Part shown: piece by piece, positions 32,520 to 40,193 of the stretch | Numbering within the stretch: position 1 is the first letter of the stretch | How the letters are laid out: each line of letters begins with the position of its first letter | Assembly (NCBI RefSeq): GCF_000737535.1 | Contig: NZ_CP006269.1 | Span: 992,001-1,056,000 of the forward strand | Origin: Synechococcus sp. KORDI-100 | GTDB taxonomy: Bacteria; Cyanobacteriota; Cyanobacteriia; PCC-6307; Cyanobiaceae | DNA: 64,000 nucleotides | Reading direction: 5' to 3' | The notes under the pieces: generated by a model | The model's input: the letters and a program-made list of their open reading frames with translations, nothing else | Told to the model about the DNA's origin: nothing | Database searches by the model: none | Made by a program: the position numbers and the translations under genes

Positions 32520-32831
32520 ATGGCTAACGAAACCATGGGCATCGCTCTCGGCATGATCGAGACCCGCGGCCTGGTCCCCGCCATTGAGGCAGCTGATGCG
32601 ATGACCAAGGCTGCAGAAGTGCGCCTGATCGGTCGTGAGTTCGTCGGCGGCGGTTACGTCACCGTTCTGGTTCGCGGCGAAACAGGTGCCGTCAACGCCG
32701 CTGTGCGTGCTGGCGCTGATGCTTGCGAGCGCGTCGGTGACGGCCTTGTTGCTGCTCACATCATTGCCCGCCCTCACCGCGAAGTGGAACCTGCCCTGGG
32801 TAACGGCAACTTCCTCGGTCAGAAGGACTGA
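32520..32831 (+). CDS. csoS1: Carboxysome shell hexamer protein CsoS1
   Basis: The 103-residue BMC-H protein that tiles the facets of the alpha-carboxysome shell as hexamers. The ATG is in MANETMGIALGMIETRGLVP; the BMC core follows with AIEAADAMTKAAEVRLIGRE, FVGGGYVTVLVRGETGAVNA and RVGDGLVAAHIIARPHREVE. It heads the main cso operon, 71 bases before cbbL. The in-frame region upstream of the ATG is open for 29 codons but unlike BMC proteins, so I exclude it. It is presumably the most highly expressed shell gene. Confidence 0.97.
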   Translation: MANETMGIALGMIETRGLVPAIEAADAMTKAAEVRLIGREFVGGGYVTVLVRGETGAVNAAVRAGADACERVGDGLVAAHIIARPHREVEPALGNGNFLGQKD

Positions 32832-32844
32832 GATCTTCCGCTGA

Positions 32845-32858
32845 GCCTCTGACGAGGC
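32845..32858 (+). promoter_or_regulatory. Small hairpin in csoS1-cbbL spacer
   Basis: GCCTC-TGAC-GAGGC forms a 5-bp, GC-rich stem with a tetraloop just after the csoS1 stop. It has no T tract. It may mark an RNA-processing or stability point that sets shell-to-Rubisco expression ratio. Confidence 0.3.
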
Positions 32859-32902
32859 ACACGAACGTCTCACCCCCCCTAACGACCTAACGGAGTTTTC
32901 CC

Positions 32903-34318
32903 ATGAGCAAGAAGTACGACGCTGGGGTCAAGGAGTACAGGGATACCTACTGGACTCCTGATTACGTCCCCCTCGACACCGACCTGCTGGCCTGCTTCAA
33001 GTGCACCGGCCAGGAAGGTGTTCCCAAAGAAGAGGTTGCCGCTGCTGTGGCTGCTGAATCCTCCACCGGTACCTGGTCCACTGTCTGGTCCGAGCTCCTC
33101 ACCGACCTCGACTTCTACAAGGGCCGTTGCTACCGCATCGAAGATGTTCCTGGCGACAAGGAGTCCTTCTACGCCTTCATCGCCTACCCCCTCGATCTGT
33201 TCGAAGAGGGTTCGATCACCAACGTTCTGACCTCCTTGGTCGGCAACGTCTTCGGCTTCAAGGCCCTGCGCCACCTACGCCTCGAAGACCTGCGCTTCCC
33301 GCTCGCCTTCATCAAGACCTGCTATGGCCCGCCGAATGGCATCCAGGTCGAGCGTGACCGGATGAACAAGTACGGACGTCCACTGCTGGGTTGCACCATC
33401 AAGCCGAAGCTCGGCCTGAGCGGTAAGAACTACGGCCGTGTTGTCTATGAGTGCCTGCGTGGTGGTCTCGACTTCACCAAGGACGACGAGAACATCAACT
33501 CCCAGCCCTTCCAGCGTTGGCAGAACCGCTTCGAATTCGTCGCGGAAGCCATCAAGCTTTCAGAGCAGGAAACAGGCGAGAAGAAGGGTCACTATCTCAA
33601 CGTGACCGCCAACACGCCTGAAGAGATGTATGAGCGCGCTGAGTTCGCCAAGGAACTCGGAATGCCGATCATCATGCACGACTTCATTACCGGTGGCTTC
33701 ACGGCCAACACCGGTCTGTCGAGGTGGTGCCGCAAGAACGGCATGCTGCTGCACATCCACCGCGCCATGCACGCGGTGATCGACCGTCACCCCAAGCACG
33801 GCATCCACTTCCGCGTCCTCGCCAAGTGTCTGCGTCTCTCCGGCGGTGACCAGCTTCACACCGGCACTGTGGTCGGAAAACTGGAAGGTGATCGTCAGAC
33901 CACCCTCGGTTATATCGATCAACTGCGTGAATCCTTCGTTCCCGAAGATCGCAGCCGCGGCAACTTCTTCGATCAGGACTGGGGTTCCATGCCTGGTGTG
34001 TTCGCCGTTGCATCCGGCGGTATTCACGTCTGGCACATGCCGGCCCTGGTCACGATCTTCGGCGACGACTCCGTTCTTCAGTTCGGTGGTGGTACCCACG
34101 GTCACCCCTGGGGCTCAGCTGCAGGTGCTGCTGCCAACCGTGTGGCCCTCGAGGCCTGCGTCAAGGCACGCAACGCCGGTCGCCATCTCGAGAAAGAGAG
34201 CCGCGACATCCTCACCGAGGCCGCGAAGCACAGCCCCGAGCTGGCGATTGCTCTCGAGACCTGGAAGGAAATCAAGTTCGAATTCGACACCGTCGACAAG
34301 CTCGACGTTCAGCAGTGA
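32903..34318 (+). CDS. cbbL: Rubisco large subunit, form IA
   Basis: Carboxylates RuBP inside the carboxysome. The 471-residue protein opens with [20 protein letters not shown], typical of proteobacterial-type form IA rather than cyanobacterial form IB. Active-site regions are [16 protein letters not shown] with the carbamylated Lys, [40 protein letters not shown] and [20 protein letters not shown]. It is flanked by csoS1 and cbbS in the standard cso operon. Identification is certain. Confidence 0.99.
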   Translation: MSKKYDAGVKEYRDTYWTPDYVPLDTDLLACFKCTGQEGVPKEEVAAAVAAESSTGTWSTVWSELLTDLDFYKGRCYRIEDVPGDKESFYAFIAYPLDLFEEGSITNVLTSLVGNVFGFKALRHLRLEDLRFPLAFIKTCYGPPNGIQVERDRMNKYGRPLLGCTIKPKLGLSGKNYGRVVYECLRGGLDFTKDDENINSQPFQRWQNRFEFVAEAIKLSEQETGEKKGHYLNVTANTPEEMYERAEFAKELGMPIIMHDFITGGFTANTGLSRWCRKNGMLLHIHRAMHAVIDRHPKHGIHFRVLAKCLRLSGGDQLHTGTVVGKLEGDRQTTLGYIDQLRESFVPEDRSRGNFFDQDWGSMPGVFAVASGGIHVWHMPALVTIFGDDSVLQFGGGTHGHPWGSAAGAAANRVALEACVKARNAGRHLEKESRDILTEAAKHSPELAIALETWKEIKFEFDTVDKLDVQQ

Positions 34319-34328
34319 TCGACACCCC

Positions 34329-34352
34329 GGCCGGTTGCTAACTCAGCCGGCC
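34329..34352 (+). promoter_or_regulatory. GC-rich hairpin in the cbbL-cbbS spacer
   Basis: GGCCGGTT and AGCCGGCC pair (one G-T wobble) around an 8-base loop, 11 bases after the cbbL stop. No T tract follows. It may stabilise the upstream mRNA or act as an RNA-processing point between subunits. Confidence 0.45.
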
Positions 34353-34380
34353 CTATCCATTTCTTCAACCCAGGATCCCC

Positions 34381-34722
34381 ATGCCTTTCCAGAGCACCGT
34401 GGGTGACTACCAAACAGTCGCCACCCTGGAGACTTTCGGCTTCCTCCCGCCGATGACCCAGGAAGAGATCTACGACCAGATCGCCTACATCATTGCCCAG
34501 GGCTGGAGCCCGCTCATCGAGCACGTCCACCCCAGCAATTCCATGGCCTCCTACTGGTCCTATTGGAAGCTGCCCTTCTTCGGTGAGAAGGACCTCAACC
34601 TGATTGTCAGTGAGCTCGAGGCCTGCCATCGCGCTTACCCCGACCACCACGTCCGCATCGTTGGTTACGACGCTTACACCCAAAGCCAGGGTGCCTGCTT
34701 CGTGGTCTTCGAAGGGCGCTGA
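34381..34722 (+). CDS. cbbS: Rubisco small subunit, form IA
   Basis: The 113-residue small subunit completing the L8S8 holoenzyme. Signature regions are ETFGFLPPMTQEEIYDQIAY, LIEHVHPSNSMASYWSYWKL-like segment and LPFFGEKDLNLIVSELEACH, then HHVRIVGYDAYTQSQG. Length fits form IA. It is followed by a terminator-like hairpin before csoS2. Confidence 0.99.
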   Translation: MPFQSTVGDYQTVATLETFGFLPPMTQEEIYDQIAYIIAQGWSPLIEHVHPSNSMASYWSYWKLPFFGEKDLNLIVSELEACHRAYPDHHVRIVGYDAYTQSQGACFVVFEGR

Positions 34723-34743
34723 TCCCTCTCTCTGAACGGTTCC

Positions 34744-34777
34744 GAGCCCTGACCTCATCAGGGCTCAAGCATTTTTC
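34744..34777 (+). terminator. Intrinsic-terminator-like attenuator after cbbS
   Basis: GAGCCCTGA and TCAGGGCTC form a perfect 9-bp stem around a 5-base loop, followed four bases later by ATTTTT. A second small GGGG/CCCC hairpin lies just beyond. It would partly terminate transcripts between the abundant Rubisco genes and csoS2, giving a lower level of downstream shell proteins. Confidence 0.6.
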
Positions 34778-34821
34778 GGGGGATTGCCCCCTCCATTCAT
34801 CGACCACACCTTCGGGCGGAC

Positions 34822-37146
34822 ATGGCCAGACTTTCCAGTCGTGAACTTGCACTCGAGCGCCGCAAGGCGCTGACAACAGCCGGCAAGAAGGCGTCCGTCG
34901 TCGCCGGTTCCAGTGACAACCGAGTGCGGACCGCGTCGGATGCCCGCCAGACCCGGACCCTGGCCAATGCCTCTGATCCTGTCGCTGCAGCGCCAGTGGT
35001 GGCGGTTGCAAGTCCTGCAGCGTCTGCAGCGACATCGCGTTTCACTGCCTCTGCAGCGCCCCGCGCGCAGGTGAAACCCCAGCGCAATCCCAGCCGTGAT
35101 CTCGTCCTGGCTCGCCGGGATGCCCTCTCACGCCGTGGCAAGAAGGCGGATACCAGCAAAGATCGCAATCGTGCTGACGTCGCGCGCCACAGCAAGCCGG
35201 TCGTTGCAGCAGCCCCGGCCGTCTTCGAGACCCCAGTGGTCGCCACTGCACCGACACCTGCTCCGCGACTGAGCTCCAGACACGTTCGTCGTCCAACAGT
35301 GCCGAAGCGTCGCGCGATTGAGAATCCCAGCCGCGCTCTCGTCTTGGCGCGCCGCGAAGCCATGTCGAAACATGGCAAAACAGCAGGCAAGCAACCCACG
35401 AGTGCTGCGGCCGTTGCCCGCCAGGCCAATCCTGATCTCACCAGTCGCGAGCTGGCACAGCAGGTGCGCGAGCTGCGCGCCAAGGCCGGCGCCCGCAACA
35501 AGCAAGGCGCAGGAGTGACCCGACCAACCGGCCCCAATCGCAATGGTGCCAAGCAGGCTGCGGCAGCGGATGCTCACTGGAAAGTCGGCCAGAGCACCAC
35601 AAGCTCCGGACAAACGGTCACAGGCACCCAGGCCAATCGTTCCGTCAAGACAACAGGGAACGAGGCCAGCACCTGCCGCTCGATCACAGGAACTGAATAT
35701 CTCGGAGCTGAAGTCTTCCAGACCTTCTGTCAGACCGCTCCCGAGCCCACCACGCCAGCCAAGGTTCGCGTCACAGCCACCAGCCACGGCAACCGCGTCA
35801 CCGGTAATGAAGTCGGCCGTTCCGACAAAGTCACCGGCGATGAGCCCGGTACCTGCAAAAGCGTGACCGGTACGGAGTACATCTCCGCCAACCAGGCGGC
35901 GTCCTATTGCGGTGGTGGCGGCGCATCCCCTCGCAAAGTGGGCCACAGCCTCACCCTGCAGGGACGTCCTGTCAGCGGCGTCATGGTGGGTCGCTCCGCC
36001 AGCGTCACCGGTGATGAAGCCGGCGCCAACCGCAGTCTCACCGGTGATCAGTACCTCGGCTCCGATCCCCTCCCCGACGGACGTCCAGCCGGCAAGGTCG
36101 GTCAGTCAGCAACCCTCTCAGGCACTGGCTTGACCGGCACCATGGTGGGTCGCTCGTCCCAGGTCACCGGCAATGAATTCGGGTCCTGCCATCGGGTCAC
36201 CGGTGATCAATACATCAGCGCTGAGCAGGTGAATGCCTTCTGCAGCAGCAAGCCCGATCCTGAGGCCGCCAAGGTCGGCTTCAGCGTCACCAACCGCAAT
36301 CAGGTGGTGAGTGGCACGCGCACGGGGCGCTCCGACAAGGTCACCGGCGATGAGCCTGGAACATGCAAGGCCGTGACTGGAACTCCCTATGCGGGTCTGG
36401 AAGATGCCGGAAACAACTGCGGTACATCGGCAGTGCAGGCCATTCGTCAGCGCACTCCCGTTCGTCCCGGTACGCCCGCAGCGCCGATGACCGGCCTGCA
36501 GCCCGGCATCAACGGGTTGATGACCGGTGCTGAGCGAGGAGCCTGTGAACCTGTGACCGGTACTCCCTATGTCGGAGCCGATCAATTGACTGCCGCCTGC
36601 GGCAGTGATGCCCCGGTCGGCAGCGACAGCCATGGCCAGGCCCAGGAGGGCGCACCCTGGACACGCTTCAGCGTGATGTCTCCTGCACGTGCAGCCCAGC
36701 AGCAGCGAGATTCCCAGGGTGCGGTCACCGGCACCGCCTATGAACAGGGCAACCGCATCACCGGTCCCTTCGACATGGCCGGCGGCAAGGTCACCGGGAC
36801 CGAGCAATTTCGCTTCGACAACCGCGACTTCCAACGCCGCCAGTTTCAGCCCACCGTGGCCGTCATGAGTGAGCCGGCTGACAAGCCTGCCTCCCGCGTG
36901 ACCGGTGAGGGTTCTTCCGCCAAGATCACAGGTGACGACTGGGATCGTGGTGAGCACGTCACCGGCACCGAGGGCGCCTCGGCACGCCGTCGCAACCCCA
37001 GCCGCCCGGGCCCGATGAGCGCGATGTCTCCCTTCGAGCGCAAACGCAACGAGGAGGACGACTGGCCAGTCAGCAGGGTCACCGGTTCCAGCGGCAACAC
37101 CGAGAAGGGTTCCCTGATCACCGTCTCTGGCGGCGCTAGGGGTTAA
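34822..37146 (+). CDS. csoS2: Carboxysome assembly scaffold CsoS2
   Basis: A 774-residue intrinsically disordered protein that links Rubisco to the shell. The N-terminal domain has four Rubisco-binding helices: SSRELALERRKALTTAGKKA, NPSRDLVLARRDALSRRGKK, NPSRALVLARREAMSKHGKT and TSRELAQQVRELRAKAG. The middle region has about six repeats with paired Cys and the V/I-T-G motif, for example GRSDKVTGDEPGTCKSVTGT and GRSSQVTGNEFGSCHRVTGD. The C-terminal region ends with SRVTGSSGNTEKGSLITVSG and ARG, the conserved shell-anchoring peptide. The whole frame is open. It follows the attenuator after cbbS and precedes csoSCA by a few bases. Confidence 0.98.
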   Translation: MARLSSRELALERRKALTTAGKKASVVAGSSDNRVRTASDARQTRTLANASDPVAAAPVVAVASPAASAATSRFTASAAPRAQVKPQRNPSRDLVLARRDALSRRGKKADTSKDRNRADVARHSKPVVAAAPAVFETPVVATAPTPAPRLSSRHVRRPTVPKRRAIENPSRALVLARREAMSKHGKTAGKQPTSAAAVARQANPDLTSRELAQQVRELRAKAGARNKQGAGVTRPTGPNRNGAKQAAAADAHWKVGQSTTSSGQTVTGTQANRSVKTTGNEASTCRSITGTEYLGAEVFQTFCQTAPEPTTPAKVRVTATSHGNRVTGNEVGRSDKVTGDEPGTCKSVTGTEYISANQAASYCGGGGASPRKVGHSLTLQGRPVSGVMVGRSASVTGDEAGANRSLTGDQYLGSDPLPDGRPAGKVGQSATLSGTGLTGTMVGRSSQVTGNEFGSCHRVTGDQYISAEQVNAFCSSKPDPEAAKVGFSVTNRNQVVSGTRTGRSDKVTGDEPGTCKAVTGTPYAGLEDAGNNCGTSAVQAIRQRTPVRPGTPAAPMTGLQPGINGLMTGAERGACEPVTGTPYVGADQLTAACGSDAPVGSDSHGQAQEGAPWTRFSVMSPARAAQQQRDSQGAVTGTAYEQGNRITGPFDMAGGKVTGTEQFRFDNRDFQRRQFQPTVAVMSEPADKPASRVTGEGSSAKITGDDWDRGEHVTGTEGASARRRNPSRPGPMSAMSPFERKRNEEDDWPVSRVTGSSGNTEKGSLITVSGGARG

Positions 37147-37153
37147 TCGATTG

Positions 37154-38899
37154 ATGGTTCGCTCCAAGCCTCTCCGCGGCGGGCGACCTCAGGCCCCCTC
37201 GGCGCCAACCCGTCGCCAGCTTCAGCAGCTCGCCAACAGCGCCGATCACGCACAGACGACGTCGGATCAGGAGACGTCAACGCGGAGTGCGGCACTCGAG
37301 CGGCGTCGTGCTTTGACGACGTCGGGCAAGGCGGCGCAGCTTGATCGCGGCTCCGTTGCTGGTGGTCGGATTCGCTCCAGCAGCGATGCCCAGCGCCCTG
37401 CCCCGTCCCAGCCCGGCTGGGTGCGTCGTGAGAAAGCTGCCACCCGGGCCGTTCCCTTCAATCTGAGTCGCACCTCGCTGCCGATCACCCACCGGCGACA
37501 TCCGCTCACGGATGCAGCGGCGAACGGGCGTCTCCAGTCCTACGAGCAGGAGATCAAGGGCCGTTTTGATCGGATCGTTCCCTTGCTTCAGCGGGTTTCC
37601 TCCCTTCAGCATGAAACCGATTTCATCCCGCAGGCCCAACGGCTATGCCGGACGGAACTTGGCTTCGACCTGCCGGATCACATCCTCCAGCGGGCCTGGG
37701 TACGTCCCCTTGACATGCGCGCCCTGTTCGCCTGGTGTGTGTTTGAGAGTCATCGTCTGTTCAGCGATCGCTTCTTTCAGGACGACCCCCTAGAGGCAGC
37801 CTCCGGCAGTGCGGCGTCAAGGGAGTTCGAGCAGTTCCTGCTCGATTGCGGGATCCATCTGCTCGATCTGACCCCCTGTGCTGACGGCCGCCTTGCGCAC
37901 ACCGTGGCCTATGCCCTGCGCATTCCCTTCAGCGCTGTGCGTCGCCGTTCCCACGCCGGGGCGATGTTCGATGTGGAGAACACGGTCAACCGCTGGATCA
38001 AAACAGAGCATCGCCGCTACCGCGAAGGGACTCCGAATCCCTCCACGGACCCCACGCGTTATCTGAAGGTGGTCACCTACCACTTCAGCTCCCTCGATCC
38101 TTCCCATCAGGGTTGTGCCGCCCACGGCAGCAACGATGAACTGGCTGCTGCGGCGGGACACCAACGTCTTCTGGATTTCCGCGAGTCGGTTGAAAACAGC
38201 TTCTGTTGCGGCGCTTCCGTTGATCTTCTTTTGATCGGCCTCGACACCGATACCGATGCGATCCGTGTGCATCCCCCGGGCCGTGACAGCGAGATGGTGC
38301 TCGACCGCTGGCTCTGCGCCAGGGAATTGCATGCAGCCACGGCATCCATGACAGCCGATCAGGCGATGGCCCAGATCGCCGAAGCGGTTGAAAGCTCCGC
38401 GCCAGCTCCCATGGACGCTGGAATGGTTGCCTTTTTGACCCGGTTGATCGCCAACAACATCTCCCAGATCGACTACGTCCAGGACCAGCACGCCGGTCCC
38501 TATCCCGATGCAGGCCATGCGGAGCGTTTCATCGGCGTTGGCATCGGCTTCAAGGAGGTGCATCTGCGCAACCTCACCTACTTCGCCCATCTCGACACCG
38601 TTGAAGAGGGGGCCCCTGACCTTGATGTCGGCATCAAGATTTTCACGGGCCTCAACGTGGCCCGGGATCTGCCGATCCCGATCGTGGTGCGTTTCGACTA
38701 TTCAGGTCGTGTGCCCGGTGCCCGTGAACGGGCCATCGCCGATTGCCAACGGGTGGATCAGGCCATCGCCGTTCGTTACGACGATCTGGTCAAGGAGGGG
38801 CTGCTCCACACTTGTCTCACCATTCGCGACCGCAACCAGACGGCTCCGGCCGAGGTCGTCGGTTCCACGCTTGACCCGCAACTTCCGGAGGCTCACTGA
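37154..38899 (+). CDS. csoSCA: Carboxysomal carbonic anhydrase CsoSCA (CsoS3)
   Basis: An epsilon/beta-type carbonic anhydrase that turns bicarbonate to CO2 inside the carboxysome. The ATG at 37154 is preferred over a TTG three bases upstream, giving 581 residues. The N-terminal extension of about 100 residues contains RSAALERRRALTTSGKAA, nearly the same as the first CsoS2 Rubisco-binding repeat. Catalytic-domain segments are AWCVFESHRLFSDRFF, HQGCAAHGSNDELAAAAGHQ (zinc His), and SFCCGASVDLLLIGLDTDTD (zinc Cys). A C-terminal domain follows. Next in the operon are the two vertex proteins. Confidence 0.97.
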   Translation: MVRSKPLRGGRPQAPSAPTRRQLQQLANSADHAQTTSDQETSTRSAALERRRALTTSGKAAQLDRGSVAGGRIRSSSDAQRPAPSQPGWVRREKAATRAVPFNLSRTSLPITHRRHPLTDAAANGRLQSYEQEIKGRFDRIVPLLQRVSSLQHETDFIPQAQRLCRTELGFDLPDHILQRAWVRPLDMRALFAWCVFESHRLFSDRFFQDDPLEAASGSAASREFEQFLLDCGIHLLDLTPCADGRLAHTVAYALRIPFSAVRRRSHAGAMFDVENTVNRWIKTEHRRYREGTPNPSTDPTRYLKVVTYHFSSLDPSHQGCAAHGSNDELAAAAGHQRLLDFRESVENSFCCGASVDLLLIGLDTDTDAIRVHPPGRDSEMVLDRWLCARELHAATASMTADQAMAQIAEAVESSAPAPMDAGMVAFLTRLIANNISQIDYVQDQHAGPYPDAGHAERFIGVGIGFKEVHLRNLTYFAHLDTVEEGAPDLDVGIKIFTGLNVARDLPIPIVVRFDYSGRVPGARERAIADCQRVDQAIAVRYDDLVKEGLLHTCLTIRDRNQTAPAEVVGSTLDPQLPEAH

Positions 38900-38902
38900 A
38901 TC

Positions 38903-39226
38903 ATGCTCATCGTCAAGGTCATCAAACCGCTCGTCTCCACCAACAGGATTCCGGACTTTGAGCACAAGCACCTCCAGGTGGTGCTTGACGGCAGCACCAA
39001 AAAGGTGGCTGTGGATGCCGTCGGAGCCAAGCCTGGGGACTGGGTGATCTGTGTCAGCAGTTCCGCGGCCCGTGAAGCGGCTGGAAGCAAGTCCTACCCC
39101 AGCGATCTCACCATTGTGGGGATCATCGACCACTGGGAGCCGGATCCTCCAAAAACGACGTCAGCCACTCCGAACACCGCCGCCGCAGGACCTTCGATCA
39201 AACCGCCCGGGGGTGCCAAGGCCTGA
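38903..39226 (+). CDS. csoS4A: Carboxysome vertex protein CsoS4A
   Basis: A 107-residue bacterial-microcompartment vertex (BMC-P, EutN/CcmL-type) protein that forms pentamers capping the icosahedral corners. Core segments: MLIVKVIKPLVSTNRIPDFE, HLQVVLDGSTKKVAVDAVGA and GDWVICVSSSAAREAAGSKS with VGIIDHWE. A Pro/Thr/Ala-rich tail of about 25 residues extends beyond the core. Its stop overlaps the csoS4B start by one base. Confidence 0.96.
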   Translation: MLIVKVIKPLVSTNRIPDFEHKHLQVVLDGSTKKVAVDAVGAKPGDWVICVSSSAAREAAGSKSYPSDLTIVGIIDHWEPDPPKTTSATPNTAAAGPSIKPPGGAKA

Positions 39227-39477
39227 TGGAGATCATGCAGGTGATGGGAACCATGGTGTGCACCTACCGGGTGGCAGGACTGAGCCATATGCACCTGCGC
39301 GTGCTTCGCAATTCCAAAGGCAAGCGAATGGTTGCCGTGGACCCTGTCGGAGCTCGCGAAGGCAACTGGGTGTTCACCGCCAGCGGCTCCGCTGCCCGGT
39401 TCGCCTGTCCTGATCCTCAGATTCAGACCGATCTCACCATCGGCGGCATCATCGACCACTGGACTCCGGACGGATAG
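39226..39477 (+). CDS. csoS4B: Carboxysome vertex protein CsoS4B
   Basis: The second pentameric vertex protein, 83 residues. It starts MEIMQVMGTMVCTYRVAGLS, continues with HMHLRVLRNSKGKRMVAVDP and NWVFTASGSAARFACPDPQ, and ends in IGGIIDHWTPDG. The start shares a base with the csoS4A stop, so the pair are tightly coupled. It is the expected companion of CsoS4A. Confidence 0.96.
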   Translation: MEIMQVMGTMVCTYRVAGLSHMHLRVLRNSKGKRMVAVDPVGAREGNWVFTASGSAARFACPDPQIQTDLTIGGIIDHWTPDG

Positions 39478-39530
39478 GGACGTCTCCCTGCAGTCCTCCG
39501 CTTCCGCTCCGCTTCCACTTCATCTTTTCC

Positions 39531-40082
39531 ATGGCTACTCCTTCCCCGTCTCCTCGCCGCCGCACCACACGATCAACGGCTGCGTCCAAAACGGTTGATG
39601 TGACGCCCGTGAGCAGCACCTCCAAGGCCAGTGCAACGTCGTCGTCTCGCCGGTCTACCACTCCCTCCCCCTCGCCGACATCCAGTCGCTCTTCAACAAC
39701 GACTCGCGGGAGTGGATCCAGCGTTTCAGGTGGCGGTGGAGCTGTCAGTCAGCCAACCCCGGCCGGTTCCTCCGGCTCCGCTGCGGTGCAGGGAATCGCC
39801 CTCGGCATGATTGAAACCCGTGGCATGGTCCCGGCCATCGAAGCGGCAGATGCCATGACCAAGGCGGCGGAGGTCACTCTGGTTTGCCGTGAATATGTCG
39901 GTGGCGGTTACGTGACGGTGATGGTTCGCGGTGAAACCGGTGCTGTGAATGCTGCTGTGCGTGCCGGTGCTGATGCCTGTGAACGGGTCGGTGATGGACT
40001 CGTGGCGGCCCACATCATTGCCCGCCCTCATCAGGAGGTGGAACCGGCTCTGAGTGGCAGCGGCGCTCTGCGGCGCAGCTGA
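39531..40082 (+). CDS. csoS1E: Carboxysome BMC shell protein CsoS1E, extended N-terminus
   Basis: A 183-residue shell protein. Residues 1-85 are low complexity, rich in Ser, Thr, Pro and Arg (SPSPRRRTTRSTAASKT, SSRRSTTPSPSPTSSRSST). From residue 86 a single BMC-H domain is nearly the same as CsoS1 (GIALGMIETRGMVPAIEAAD, VGGGYVTVMVRGETGAVNAA). CsoS1E proteins with such tails occur in some marine Synechococcus and low-light Prochlorococcus. The tail could line the shell interior or bind cargo; its role is not shown. It is the last shell gene before the NDH-1 genes. Confidence 0.92.
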   Translation: MATPSPSPRRRTTRSTAASKTVDVTPVSSTSKASATSSSRRSTTPSPSPTSSRSSTTTRGSGSSVSGGGGAVSQPTPAGSSGSAAVQGIALGMIETRGMVPAIEAADAMTKAAEVTLVCREYVGGGYVTVMVRGETGAVNAAVRAGADACERVGDGLVAAHIIARPHQEVEPALSGSGALRRS

Positions 40083-40193
40083 TCGTCAACGCCGTTCCTG
40101 ACGGACGTTCACAAAGACCCCCCAATCCCATGACTGGCGCTTAGATTCGCCGCCCAGTCAACGACCAGCCCGATCCAGATCCCGCTCGCCGTT

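Noticed and set aside
36118-37167. Long minus-strand ORF (349 codons) opposite csoS2
   Set aside because: Its sequence is the antisense image of the CsoS2 repeats, rich in Gly/His/Thr with no family signature; csoS2 itself is certain.
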